A stretch of 47,192 nucleotides of DNA, taken from NCBI GenBank assembly GCA_030750465.1, contig JASMHZ010000001.1:1-47192 (forward strand). The letters are read 5' to 3'. The notes beneath the pieces were generated by a model. That model saw nothing but the letters and a program-made list of their open reading frames with translations. It was not told the DNA's origin and searched no databases. Made by a program: the position numbers and the translations under genes. Each line of letters opens with the position of its first letter. Position 1 is the first letter of the stretch. Shown here piece after piece: positions 39,661 through 47,192 of the stretch. The DNA comes from Candidatus Peribacteraceae bacterium. GTDB lineage: Bacteria > Patescibacteriota > Gracilibacteria > Peribacterales > Peribacteraceae.

Positions 39661-42363
39661 TTAACCCGCTTTTTTCTCCCTTTTTTCCTTCATTGCAATC
39701 ATCGTCTTACTTGGCTCCGGCACTCCCCCACTGTCTTGTAGTTTTTTCTCGAGCTCAGCCCTAGACTTGACCTCCTCTTCTGACAATGCCTCGCCCATAA
39801 ACTCCTTTTTCCTGATCATGTTGAAGTCATTTACCCACATTTCGCGATCGCGCCATGCGCGGTATTCATCCAGCTTCATTCCTTTCTTTCTGGCCTTTTT
39901 GACTTCCTCCTCTTCCTTCTCTTTTGCTTTTCCGGCTTTCTTGGCATCTTTCTTTGCAGCTGACGAGGCCTGGGCCCATTTGAAAATATTATCTTCCACA
40001 ACCTTTCGATCACGAGTGTATCTCTCGCGGGAAAGAGTCCTTATTTTATCTGTGCGACCCTCATCTTGTTGCCAAGCTGGAGGAGGCAGAGTAGATACAG
40101 AGAATGGCTTGGAGTTAACTCCGTCAATCATCAGTCTGATGTATGCGTGATACTTTGGCAGACTGAGGATGTCTTTGACTGATACTGCTTCTTCGAACTG
40201 CAAACTGATATCCTCGGCATCATCTGACCCCACTTGGAAGCTGACGATAGTTCCAACGTTTCCAAACACCGCATCTCTGAGCGACGTGTTTTTATCATCT
40301 ATTAAAAGCTGTGCCACGTACTGGTTTGCCATTGTTAAACTGAGTTTATATTTTCGAGCCTCAGATAAAATCGTCGCAAAGGACTCAGTTGCAAAGTTTT
40401 GGAACTCATCAACATACAGATAGAAGTCTTTTCGATCTTTTTCCGGAATATCCGCTCTACCCATGGCATCTATCTGGAACTTAGTTACAAGCATCGCTCC
40501 AAGGAAGGCGGAGATGTCTTCTCCGAGCTTTCCTTTGCTCAAATTCACAATGATTATCTTGCCGGTGTCCATTGCATGCCTAACGTCGAGCGTGCTTTTA
40601 ACTTGTCCGACTATATTTCTCATTACGGGAGTTGTAAGAAGTTGCCCAACTTTGTTTTGAATGGCAGAAATTGCTTCGGTTCTATATTTTTCTGACCAAA
40701 CGGCATACTCATCTTCCCAGAAGCTCTTAACCAACGGATCCGTAACCTTTGCCACGACCTTCTCTCGATATGCATCATCTGCAAACATGCGCATTATTCC
40801 AAGCATGGATGAACCTTGATACTCGATTAGTGCCAAAAGAACATTTCTTAAGATGTGTTTCATTCTTTCACTCCATACGTCCGGCCATAGCTTCTCGAAG
40901 ACTGACATTAATCCCGATGCGACTATTGCATACTGATCCGGATTATTACACTCAAGCATATTAAAGGAGAGTGGAAAATCCTTGTCTGCAGGATCGAAGA
41001 TAACTACGTCATTAGAGCGCTCCTTTGGAATAAAACTAATAGCCGAGTCAGCCAAATCTCCGTGAGGATCAATTACAGCAAGACCCTTGCCAGCATGAAT
41101 GTCACTGAAAATCATGTTTTCCAAAATAGTCGTTTTACCCATACCTGTTTTTCCTATCACATATACATGACGTCGCCTGTCGTCCGGTCGAATGCCGAAC
41201 TTTGTTCTCTGCCCTCTGTATACAGCTTCACCGAGAACAGTCACATCATCGTCATCTGATAATGGAAGTTCGATAGGCGGCTCCAGTTTCTTTGAAATCA
41301 CCCAATCTATATTCGGCGTTTGTACCAATATATTCGGAATATGCCAAAGAGTTGCAATTTCTTCCGCTGATAGAATGTACGGACGTATTTTAATTCCGTG
41401 GGCAACTGTTGATGACTGTTTGGAACTGAGCATTTTGAACGCATTGCATTCAGGTAGAGAAAACTGGCTGAAGCTTCCTGACATTTCATCAAGTTTAATG
41501 AGCGCCTGCTCTTTATTTCCCTTTGGAACTATTACGCTGACTCTGACGTTGCATGAGAATAGCAATCTGTTGACCTTATCGACGGCAGCAGTCACTGGAT
41601 TTTCTCTGTCATGAGTTCTGGCGCTCGCCGCTTGCATCTCCGCTTCATCCGGATCGGAAGACATAATCATTTCACCAGTCTTCATATCTATAGGAGCAGT
41701 AAAATATTTGTTAAACCCCGGCCAAGCCCTAAATCCTCCAAGAAAAGAAGCAATTGGAAAGAATATGATTCTTCTCCATCCCCGTGCCAATTGCATGCGC
41801 GTGAAAAAAGTAGCAAATCGCTTGGATATCGAAGGCATTCCCTTCTGAAGAAGAGGAACAAACCTAAGCGCGCGCCTCCTGTATTCTCTTTTAAGTGGCT
41901 TCATTACAATCTGTACATGCCCGCGCATTCCTTTAACTGGAACACGAGCGAAGCTTGAAGTTATACCGGCAATTGGATCTACATTAACGCGCGTTAACAT
42001 ATCATCAAATTGCGGATGACGTTTTATTGGGAAGATTTCCGGATCAACAAAACTCAAATCTGCATAATATACTTCCTCGTCCTCATTAGCTTTAAATGGA
42101 TCTTCCGTGAGAATCTCAATATCGACATCAGGATACTGTGCATATATCTGGCTCTCGGCAAGTCTGGCTCCCCTTTCGGTTCCACGGACGTAAAAACTGA
42201 TCTTACTATCCCGGCCCATACCAATCTCCATGCTTATTTCCCGGTCATTTCCCTTTAATGAGTGCAATGCCGAAACTGCAGGTTCCATATATAGCGGACC
42301 TCTGTGCAATTTTTCATCAGGGTCTTCCTGAGCCGGTCTGATTTTTAGCAATGTTTCTGACAT
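39661..42363 (-). CDS. TraG/VirD4-like membrane-associated ATPase
   Basis: A 900-residue AAA+-like ATPase of the type IV coupling/DUF87 group, common in Patescibacteria. Walker A VIGKTGMGKTT at about residue 403, then VIDPHGDLADSAI, a middle all-helical domain, Walker B FYLYVDEFQNFATE at about 650, and LTMANQYVAQL arginine-finger region. The N-terminal 380 residues are a mixed domain (ARLAESQIYAQYPDVDIEI), with a hydrophobic patch near residue 200. The C-terminal 130 residues are Lys/Glu helix. No other conjugation genes are nearby, so a role in pilus or DNA transport is inference. Confidence 0.85.
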   Translation of the reverse strand: MSETLLKIRPAQEDPDEKLHRGPLYMEPAVSALHSLKGNDREISMEIGMGRDSKISFYVRGTERGARLAESQIYAQYPDVDIEILTEDPFKANEDEEVYYADLSFVDPEIFPIKRHPQFDDMLTRVNVDPIAGITSSFARVPVKGMRGHVQIVMKPLKREYRRRALRFVPLLQKGMPSISKRFATFFTRMQLARGWRRIIFFPIASFLGGFRAWPGFNKYFTAPIDMKTGEMIMSSDPDEAEMQAASARTHDRENPVTAAVDKVNRLLFSCNVRVSVIVPKGNKEQALIKLDEMSGSFSQFSLPECNAFKMLSSKQSSTVAHGIKIRPYILSAEEIATLWHIPNILVQTPNIDWVISKKLEPPIELPLSDDDDVTVLGEAVYRGQRTKFGIRPDDRRRHVYVIGKTGMGKTTILENMIFSDIHAGKGLAVIDPHGDLADSAISFIPKERSNDVVIFDPADKDFPLSFNMLECNNPDQYAIVASGLMSVFEKLWPDVWSERMKHILRNVLLALIEYQGSSMLGIMRMFADDAYREKVVAKVTDPLVKSFWEDEYAVWSEKYRTEAISAIQNKVGQLLTTPVMRNIVGQVKSTLDVRHAMDTGKIIIVNLSKGKLGEDISAFLGAMLVTKFQIDAMGRADIPEKDRKDFYLYVDEFQNFATESFATILSEARKYKLSLTMANQYVAQLLIDDKNTSLRDAVFGNVGTIVSFQVGSDDAEDISLQFEEAVSVKDILSLPKYHAYIRLMIDGVNSKPFSVSTLPPPAWQQDEGRTDKIRTLSRERYTRDRKVVEDNIFKWAQASSAAKKDAKKAGKAKEKEEEEVKKARKKGMKLDEYRAWRDREMWVNDFNMIRKKEFMGEALSEEEVKSRAELEKKLQDSGGVPEPSKTMIAMKEKREKKAG

Positions 42364-42369
42364 TTAATT

Positions 42370-43083
42370 TTATGAATAAGATCTTAGAAGATCTGCGACC
42401 ATATCTAAAGCAACAGTATTATACGCATAATCCATCCTCATGGGACCCAATACTCCTATCACCCCCCTCTGGTCTCTGACTTTGTATTCGGTGACCATCA
42501 TGCTGCAACTTTGGATGTTTCCCAGGATATGCTCATCTCCAATGTAATATCTGACCTTGTCATCAACTTCTACCTGATCTAGTAAATCGCTTAGCCCCTT
42601 TTCAAGAAGTTCTGCCACATCGCTCGCAAGCAACGGATTCGATTGGAATTCAGGTTGCTTGAGCACATTGGCAAGACCCATGTAATACACACGATCTTTA
42701 TGAGGAACAGAAGCGAATGCTACATTAGGTATCATTCGTGCCATAAGAGCTACTGCTTCATATACTCTCTCCTGATCTTTGCGTTGGAAATACTGCTCTC
42801 TGAGAGATTCGAATCTTTTTTTGACCGTCTTTTCTCGCGCCGAAGGCTTCATAAAATCCCTTACATACATCCGATATCCGATAGCAGTCGGAATTCTTCC
42901 TGAAGAAATATGCGGCTGTTCCAAAAATCCCTCATCCTCCAACTGCCCCATCTCGTTTCGGATAGTCGCGGAAGAGCAGATAAATTCGCCTGATTCGAGT
43001 AGTTTCTTTGACCCCACCGGAAGCGCTGTCTCTATAAATTGGTCTATAATTGCAGCCAGAAGCTTACTTTGGCGCTCATTCAT
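42370..43083 (-). CDS. hrcA: Heat-inducible transcription repressor HrcA
   Basis: Represses chaperone operons by binding CIRCE elements. N-terminal winged helix: MNERQSKLLAAIIDQFI, SSATIRNEMGQLEDEGFLEQPHISSGRIPTAIGYRMYV (core SSATIRNEM, QPHISSGRIPT). A reduced GAF-like effector domain follows with RGVIGVLGPMRMDY near the end. At 237 residues it is about 100 shorter than most HrcA, lacking part of the middle dimer domain. The start MNERQ (43083) is preferred over 43092. No CIRCE element is visible in the window, so the target operon lies elsewhere. Confidence 0.9.
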   Translation of the reverse strand: MNERQSKLLAAIIDQFIETALPVGSKKLLESGEFICSSATIRNEMGQLEDEGFLEQPHISSGRIPTAIGYRMYVRDFMKPSAREKTVKKRFESLREQYFQRKDQERVYEAVALMARMIPNVAFASVPHKDRVYYMGLANVLKQPEFQSNPLLASDVAELLEKGLSDLLDQVEVDDKVRYYIGDEHILGNIQSCSMMVTEYKVRDQRGVIGVLGPMRMDYAYNTVALDMVADLLRSYS

Positions 43084-43109
43084 AAGATTCAAATTAGTAG
43101 TCCTTTTCT

Positions 43110-43148
43110 CCTCTCCCCCTTAGAAGGGGGAGAGGTTGGGTGAGGGGC
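43110..43148 (+). repeat. REP-like hairpin, copy 2
   Basis: CCTCTCCCCCT/AGGGGGAGAGG (43110-43135) then GGGTGAGGGGC, matching 4742-4780 in stem and tail with a few differences in the loop. Confidence 0.85.
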
Positions 43149-43251
43149 GGCAACTGATAATCTGACCAACCTCATAATTCGGTCTAATAATAGCATTCAA
43201 AGGACCTGAGTGCCAGCAATATTTGCATTTTGGGGCGTATTTGCCTAATAC

Positions 43252-43279
43252 TTGACTATTTGGCATTTTCTGCTATTTT
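43252..43279 (+). promoter_or_regulatory. Promoter of the small repeat-built unit
   Basis: TTGACT (43252-43257) and TATTTT (43274-43279), spacer 16. Transcription would start near 43286, about 55 bases before the ATG at 43342. Confidence 0.65.
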
Positions 43280-43341
43280 ACCGCCATTGTGAGTTAGTTG
43301 TAAGAACTTCTTTTTTGCCCTTTCGCATAGGAGTGGACGAG

Positions 43342-43530
43342 ATGCATACCAGAAAGCGTCATGTTGTTGTTGCACGAAGTAGTCTTCCGGAAGTACAAAG
43401 GAGGAAGCCCCGAATAGAAAGGGGGCGCTACGTAGTGGTGGCACCAAGCAGCCTGCCAGGAGCAGTGCAAAGAAGGCCCCGAATAGAAAGGGGGCGCTTC
43501 GTGGTCGTGGTACCAAGCAGACTGCCGTAA
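43342..43530 (+). CDS. 62-residue basic repeat protein (or repeat RNA)
   Basis: Begins MHTRKRHVVV after an AGGAG site 8 bases upstream. It consists of two and a half units of the pattern VVVxPSSLP then QRRxPRIERGR. The DNA unit of about 70 bases holds an exact 20-base segment repeated in both units, with a GCCCC/GGGGC hairpin. The DNA is thus at least as conserved as the protein, so the product could be an RNA with repeated hairpins. Promoter, ribosome site and terminator all fit an independent transcript. Basic, without membrane segment; nucleic-acid binding is a possibility. Confidence 0.55.
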   Translation: MHTRKRHVVVARSSLPEVQRRKPRIERGRYVVVAPSSLPGAVQRRPRIERGRFVVVVPSRLP

Positions 43531-43579
43531 GTTTGCAGGCGGAGTAGGTAGAAAGGATTCTATCAGAACAATTCACAAA

Positions 43580-43607
43580 GCCGGCTAACACCAAGCCGGC
43601 CTTTTAA
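43580..43607 (+). terminator. Intrinsic terminator of the small unit
   Basis: GCCGGCT (43580-43586) and AGCCGGC (43594-43600) close a 7-base loop, followed by CTTTTAATAA. Confidence 0.85.
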
Positions 43608-43625
43608 TAATATCTTGCCACTAAG

Positions 43626-43791
43626 TGCACCCTCCCCCCAAGGGTGGGTTAAGCTTCAGGGTGGCGGGGCGGTAGTTATATATGGTGATCCTCCAAAAAA
43701 TGATGTCAATACCTCCTCAAAAAAAACTTTTGCTGACCTCAACTTTTCTGCTTCAGCTAAATCCGTAAGACGTTCCGCTTCGAAGCGGAAC
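43626..43791 (+). repeat. 165-base dispersed element, copy c
   Basis: First 65 bases almost identical to copy b, closing hairpin (GTTCCGCTTCGAAGCGGAAC, 43772-43791) like copy a. It follows the terminator of the small unit by 20 bases and precedes a convergent gene. Confidence 0.9.
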
Positions 43792-43839
43792 ACTTAAAAT
43801 ACAACATTCTTCAATAAAGCCTAAGTCCTAAGCTCTAAT

Positions 43840-44148
43840 CTATCTATCTACCCTATTTTTCTGCTGCATAGTCAATTGTTGCTCCATCACCCCAGCTCTT
43901 CTGCTTCGATCTTCATAATGATCAAAACCTTCAAGCCATAACAATCCGGATGGGTCAGTGTAATATACCGACGCACTTGAATTCTGCATTTGTGACGGCC
44001 TTTCAACCAACATGACTCCGCTGTCTGGAAATCTGTTTCCTATTGCTTTTCTTACTTGATCAACATTTTTACCTAAATGATCCCTTACAAATTCAGCAAC
44101 CGATGCGTCTTGCCCGCCTATTAAAATAAATTCCTGCTGTCTATCCAT
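43840..44148 (-). CDS. Small unknown soluble protein
   Basis: A 102-residue protein, MDRQQEFILIGGQ, with an alpha/beta pattern (VAEFVRDHLGKNVDQVRKAIG, then SGVMLVERP, and VYYTDPSGLLWLEGFDHYE) and a Gln/Arg-rich tail. No signal or membrane segment. It lies 53 bases downstream of rpmE on the same strand and may be co-transcribed with it. No family recognised. Confidence 0.6.
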   Translation of the reverse strand: MDRQQEFILIGGQDASVAEFVRDHLGKNVDQVRKAIGNRFPDSGVMLVERPSQMQNSSASVYYTDPSGLLWLEGFDHYEDRSRRAGVMEQQLTMQQKNRVDR

Positions 44149-44201
44149 ATAAAAATTGTCATATTAAACAACCAATTATTCAGTATTTTAAACTACCAGT
44201 T

Positions 44202-44420
44202 CTACTCCTTCTTCCTCCCTGCAGCCATCCTCTTGCGGAATCTCTCCACTCTTCCACCCTTCATTTCCTTTCTTTGTTTGCCGGTATAAACAGGATGACA
44301 TTTGGAACAGGTCTCGATTGATATTTCTTCAGCCGTGCTTGGAATCTCGAAAACCGCATTACACGTGGAGCAAGTTGCCTTAGTCTTTTTGTGGACCTGT
44401 GGATGAATGCCTTGTTTCAT
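44202..44420 (-). CDS. rpmE: Ribosomal protein L31
   Basis: A 72-residue protein of the large subunit. It has MKQGIHPQV at the start, the zinc Cys pairs CSTC and CSKCHP, the signature [10 protein letters not shown] and [10 protein letters not shown] near the end. Two CxxC pairs define the zinc-binding (C+) form. A promoter with TTGAAA and TAAAAT lies between gyrA and this gene, only 9 bases from the ATG. Confidence 0.96.
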   Translation of the reverse strand: MKQGIHPQVHKKTKATCSTCNAVFEIPSTAEEISIETCSKCHPVYTGKQRKEMKGGRVERFRKRMAAGRKKE

Positions 44421-44429
44421 GACTGAGGG

Positions 44430-44457
44430 ATTTTACAGTGTTAATAGTCCTTTTCAA
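44430..44457 (-). promoter_or_regulatory. Promoter of rpmE
   Basis: On the minus strand TTGAAA (44457-44452) and TAAAAT (44435-44430), spacer 16. The ATG at 44420 is 9 bases downstream, so a leaderless message is predicted. Confidence 0.75.
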
Positions 44458-44461
44458 CGAT

Positions 44462-47192
44462 TTATCGCTTTTTCTTTGAAGGCTTCTTGGCAGGCTTCTT
44501 TTTTGGTGGAGTCTTCTTCTTTGGCTTCGGTTTTGCCTTTGGCTTGGCCTTAGGCTTTGGCTTTGGCTTAGCTTTGGGTTTCGCTTTTGGTTTAGGTTTC
44601 GGTTTCGGTTTCAGAGCTGGTTTAGACTTAGCCTTAGCCTTAGGTTTCGGGGCCGGCTTCTCTTTCTTATCCTCTAAGGGTAGCTTTTGCTGTTTGACTG
44701 CACCCGCACTCACCCCAACAGGCACCTTAACCTTAACCTTCGACGCCCTTTTAACTCTTCTCTCCTCCTTCTTGATCTTCTCGACTTCTGTCTCCCTCTG
44801 CTCTTCCGCAGCTTGAATTACAGCTTCTTCTTCCTCTTTGTCTTCCATTACAACACTAACTGTTGAAACTTTGTCGCGTGCCTTAAGCCTCATAACTATA
44901 ACTCCTTGTGTTGCGCGTCCGCGCTGAGGAATGTCACCGAGTTTCATGCGGATTGCTTGTCCTTGTTTACTCAAACAAATCAGATCTCCTTCATCGCCCT
45001 GTGTTAGAACGCAACCTCCTACAATGTCGCCGGTCTTTGCAGTTAGTTGCGCTGCTTTTACACCAGAACCTCCTCTGTTTTGGAATCTGTACTCATTAAC
45101 TGATGTCATTTTCCCCAGACCATTCTCCATCACAACTAGCAAACGGCTCTTATTTGGATCATCGACTGCAGCTGCCTCCACTACCCTATCGCCCTCAGAT
45201 AATTTGATACCTCTTACACCTGCCGCCGCTCTTCCCATGTCACGTACATCTTCTTCTTTGAACCTGATAGCCTTGCCTTTCTTTGAAACAATAATGATTT
45301 CATTCTTACCTGAAGTTGCAAGCACCCAACAAAGTTCATCTCCCTTTGGCATTTTTTGTGCAATAAGACCGCTTCGTCGGATATTTTCGAACTGCTCCAT
45401 TTCCGTACGCTTAACCGTTCCACCACGAGTAACCATGAACAGATGATTTTTATCCTCAAGTTCTGCCTTGAGTATTGCACTAACTTTTTCCTCCGGCTGA
45501 AGCTGAAGAAGATTAACTATAGCTTGTCCCTTTGCAATTCTGGACCCCTGAGGCAACTCATATGCCGGAAGCTTGAAGACTCGACCGGTATTTGTGAAGA
45601 ACAAGAGGTCATCATGATTCATCACATGAAGAACCGAAAGAGTTTCATCCTCCTCTTTAATATCCATACCCTTTACACCCTTGCCTCCGCGTGCCTGAGC
45701 CTTGAATTGCATGGGACTTAATCGCTTAACGTAACCTGAACGCGTAAGAGAAACGATCATTGGCGCATTCGGGATAGTATCTTTCGCACTGAACTCCCCT
45801 ACTGCATGCTTAACAATTGTTGTTCGACGTCCATCTTCATACTTTGCCTTAATATCCATAAGTTCATCTTTAATAATTAGATCCATCTTAGTCTGGCTTT
45901 TGAGCAATGCTTCACAGTGAGCAATGAATTCTCTCTTCTCTTTCAATTCATCTTCCACTTTCTTTCTTTCCAGTCCTACTAAGGTTTGCAAACGCATTTG
46001 AAGTATTGCTACTGCCTGAATTTCAGTCAGTTTAAACTTCTTCATTAAATTATCCCTCGCAATTTCTTTGGTTTCGCTCTTCTTAATTGTCTGAACAACG
46101 GCATCGATATTATCAAGTGCGATACACAATCCTTCTAATATGTGAGCTCTCTCTTTTGCGCGATCACGTTCATAAGTTATTCTTCTTCGGGTTACTACCC
46201 GTCGATGATCTACAAATATTTGTAGCATCTCTTGCAGATTGAGCAAACGCGGTTGGATTCCATCTGATAATGAAATCATGTTGTAGCCAAAACTTGATTG
46301 AAGCTCGGTATGCTTAAAGAGTTGGTTCAATATTTTCTGCGGATATGATTCTTTTTTAAGATCAATAATGATTCTAATCCCATTTCTATCCGACACATCA
46401 CGAATATCAGAAATTCCTTGAATGACCTTGTCCGTAACCAACTTCGCCATCTTCTCGATCATCGTAGATTTGTTTACTTGATAAGGTATTTCGGAAATAC
46501 GAATTTGGTAACGCCCGTTTTTAGCCTCTTCAATTTCCGCTTTGCCCCTAATAGCAATGGAGCCGCGACCTGTTAGATACGCCTGCTCCAGCTGGTCTTT
46601 GTTGTATACAATTCCTCTGGTTGGAAAGTCCGGCCCTTGAATGAATTTAAGTAGATCTTCTACAGTTGAATCCGGATTATCAATCAAATGAACTGTTGCA
46701 TCTATAACTTCTCCCAAATTATGTGGAGGAATATTTGTCGCCATTCCAACCGCGATTCCAACTGATCCATTAACCAGTAGATTCGGGACCTTGGCAGGCA
46801 AAACTGAAGGTTCGTTTCGAGTATTATCATAGTTTGGAATGTAATCAACAGTATCCTTATCCAAATCCCTAAGCATCTCCTCGGTTAACTTAGTCATTTT
46901 GGCTTCCGTATATCGCATTGCAGCCGGGGCATCACCATCAATTGATCCGAAGTTTCCTTGTCCCAATACAAGCGGATGACGAAGAGAGAAATCTTGAGCA
47001 AGTCTTGCGAGAGTTGGATATACAATGGCTTCTCCATGAGGATGATAGTTACCACTAACGTCACCACAGATTTTCGCACACTTTCTAAACCGCCCTCCTG
47101 GACGAAGTCCAAGATCGCCAAGGGTTACAAGGATTCGCCTTTGAACAGGTTTGAGTCCGTCTCTTGTATCAGGCAAGGCGCGTGCAACGATG
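44462..47192 (-). CDS. gyrA: DNA gyrase subunit A, 5' end beyond the window
   Basis: Cuts and rejoins DNA to introduce negative supercoils. The fragment begins [19 protein letters not shown], so about 35 residues lie beyond the right edge. Catalytic Tyr in [13 protein letters not shown]; tower and coiled-coil regions are complete. The six-bladed C-terminal barrel has the GyrA-box [10 protein letters not shown], which separates gyrase from topoisomerase IV. After the barrel comes a tail of about 130 residues: an acidic then basic helix, then about 75 residues of [12 protein letters not shown] and [10 protein letters not shown] type, like histone H1 tails. No acid C-terminus of the usual gyrase form is seen. 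rpmE follows at 42 bases. Confidence 0.97.
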   Translation of the reverse strand, partial: IVARALPDTRDGLKPVQRRILVTLGDLGLRPGGRFRKCAKICGDVSGNYHPHGEAIVYPTLARLAQDFSLRHPLVLGQGNFGSIDGDAPAAMRYTEAKMTKLTEEMLRDLDKDTVDYIPNYDNTRNEPSVLPAKVPNLLVNGSVGIAVGMATNIPPHNLGEVIDATVHLIDNPDSTVEDLLKFIQGPDFPTRGIVYNKDQLEQAYLTGRGSIAIRGKAEIEEAKNGRYQIRISEIPYQVNKSTMIEKMAKLVTDKVIQGISDIRDVSDRNGIRIIIDLKKESYPQKILNQLFKHTELQSSFGYNMISLSDGIQPRLLNLQEMLQIFVDHRRVVTRRRITYERDRAKERAHILEGLCIALDNIDAVVQTIKKSETKEIARDNLMKKFKLTEIQAVAILQMRLQTLVGLERKKVEDELKEKREFIAHCEALLKSQTKMDLIIKDELMDIKAKYEDGRRTTIVKHAVGEFSAKDTIPNAPMIVSLTRSGYVKRLSPMQFKAQARGGKGVKGMDIKEEDETLSVLHVMNHDDLLFFTNTGRVFKLPAYELPQGSRIAKGQAIVNLLQLQPEEKVSAILKAELEDKNHLFMVTRGGTVKRTEMEQFENIRRSGLIAQKMPKGDELCWVLATSGKNEIIIVSKKGKAIRFKEEDVRDMGRAAAGVRGIKLSEGDRVVEAAAVDDPNKSRLLVVMENGLGKMTSVNEYRFQNRGGSGVKAAQLTAKTGDIVGGCVLTQGDEGDLICLSKQGQAIRMKLGDIPQRGRATQGVIVMRLKARDKVSTVSVVMEDKEEEEAVIQAAEEQRETEVEKIKKEERRVKRASKVKVKVPVGVSAGAVKQQKLPLEDKKEKPAPKPKAKAKSKPALKPKPKPKPKAKPKAKPKPKPKAKPKAKPKPKKKTPPKKKPAKKPSKKKR

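Larger units (their letters stand above)
39034..39664 (+). pseudogene. REP-associated tyrosine transposase, disrupted by hairpins
   Basis: A Y1-type (RAYT, TnpA_REP) transposase. Seen: QHGTFHIVTNAKDGIPW, the HUH-type ILPDHMHVLICPSE, MQSFKCNSS, FWQKGYYDEHIKS with the catalytic Tyr, and YIRNNPVK. An in-frame palindrome (39307-39336) inserts about ten residues (RSSDAGVAASTD region). After NNPVK the frame runs into a hairpin and stops at 39468. The lost tail survives 130 bases later in another frame (39575-39664): HKLVDDVTKWPWISLQYQ, the usual W-PW-S end of this family. So at least two hairpin insertions broke it. RAYTs normally mobilise REP hairpins. Confidence 0.75.

Noticed and set aside
44487-44816. 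Plus-strand Gly/Phe-rich frame opposite the gyrA tail
   Set aside because: It is the antisense shadow of the Lys/Pro repeat region of gyrA.

Overview
The window looks like chromosomal DNA of a Candidate Phyla Radiation (Patescibacteria) bacterium. A Peregrinibacteria/Peribacteria-like member is my best guess. The grounds are a reduced, tightly packed gene set, many family-less helical or membrane proteins, a large TraG/VirD4-like ATPase, and a bacterial mevalonate pathway. TGA is used as a normal stop (for example idi and uppS), so the genetic code is the standard bacterial one. The lineage is inference; the gene calls rest on motifs.

Layout. 1-2.1 kb: end of an unknown large protein, a decayed serine recombinase and tRNA-Gly. 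2.2-7.1 kb: a DUF3179 gene with an in-frame amber stop, a Crp/Fnr regulator, a 650-base repeat-rich gap, a 2H phosphoesterase-like gene and an MscS channel. 7.1-15.6 kb: an isoprenoid region, idi-uppS-mvk-mvaD-hmgR, then a stand-alone small membrane-protein gene with its own promoter and terminator, then hmgS, thiolase and a DUF35 OB-fold fused to a guanylate-kinase-like domain. 15.6-29.3 kb: housekeeping and unknown genes (YgjP-like metalloprotease, inositol-phosphatase family, an AMMECR1-like plus alpha/alpha-barrel lipoprotein, maf, trpS, an RluA-type synthase, a ZIP transporter, tRNA-Val beside a broken tRNA, dcd, a DM13 lipoprotein). 29.3-38.2 kb: DsbA-like lipoprotein, dnaX, 5-FCL, glyA, an APC permease, a Cys-rich secreted protein, a nuclease lipoprotein and a secreted acidic coiled coil. 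38.2-39.7 kb: a repeat-rich gap and a disrupted REP-associated transposase (RAYT). 39.7-47.2 kb: TraG/VirD4-like ATPase, hrcA, a small repeat-built transcription unit, rpmE and gyrA (cut by the right edge).

How the genes work together. The isoprenoid genes cover acetyl-CoA condensation to isopentenyl diphosphate and on to undecaprenyl diphosphate, the cell-wall lipid carrier. HMG-CoA synthase and thiolase are of the archaeal type and sit with a DUF35 protein, as in archaea where the three form one complex. No GHMP-type phosphomevalonate kinase is visible. The kinase domain fused to DUF35 is a candidate for that step; an alternative is a phosphomevalonate-decarboxylase route.

Two features run through the whole window. 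First, several families of short dispersed repeats fill almost every gap: 7-mer arrays with hairpins, REP/REPIN-like hairpins, and a 165-base element in three copies. They have even entered genes, with three in-frame insertions in hmgR, one palindrome in the RAYT gene, and gene ends built from repeat. Second, many genes have a -10 box only 6-12 bases before the start codon and no Shine-Dalgarno, which predicts leaderless mRNAs.
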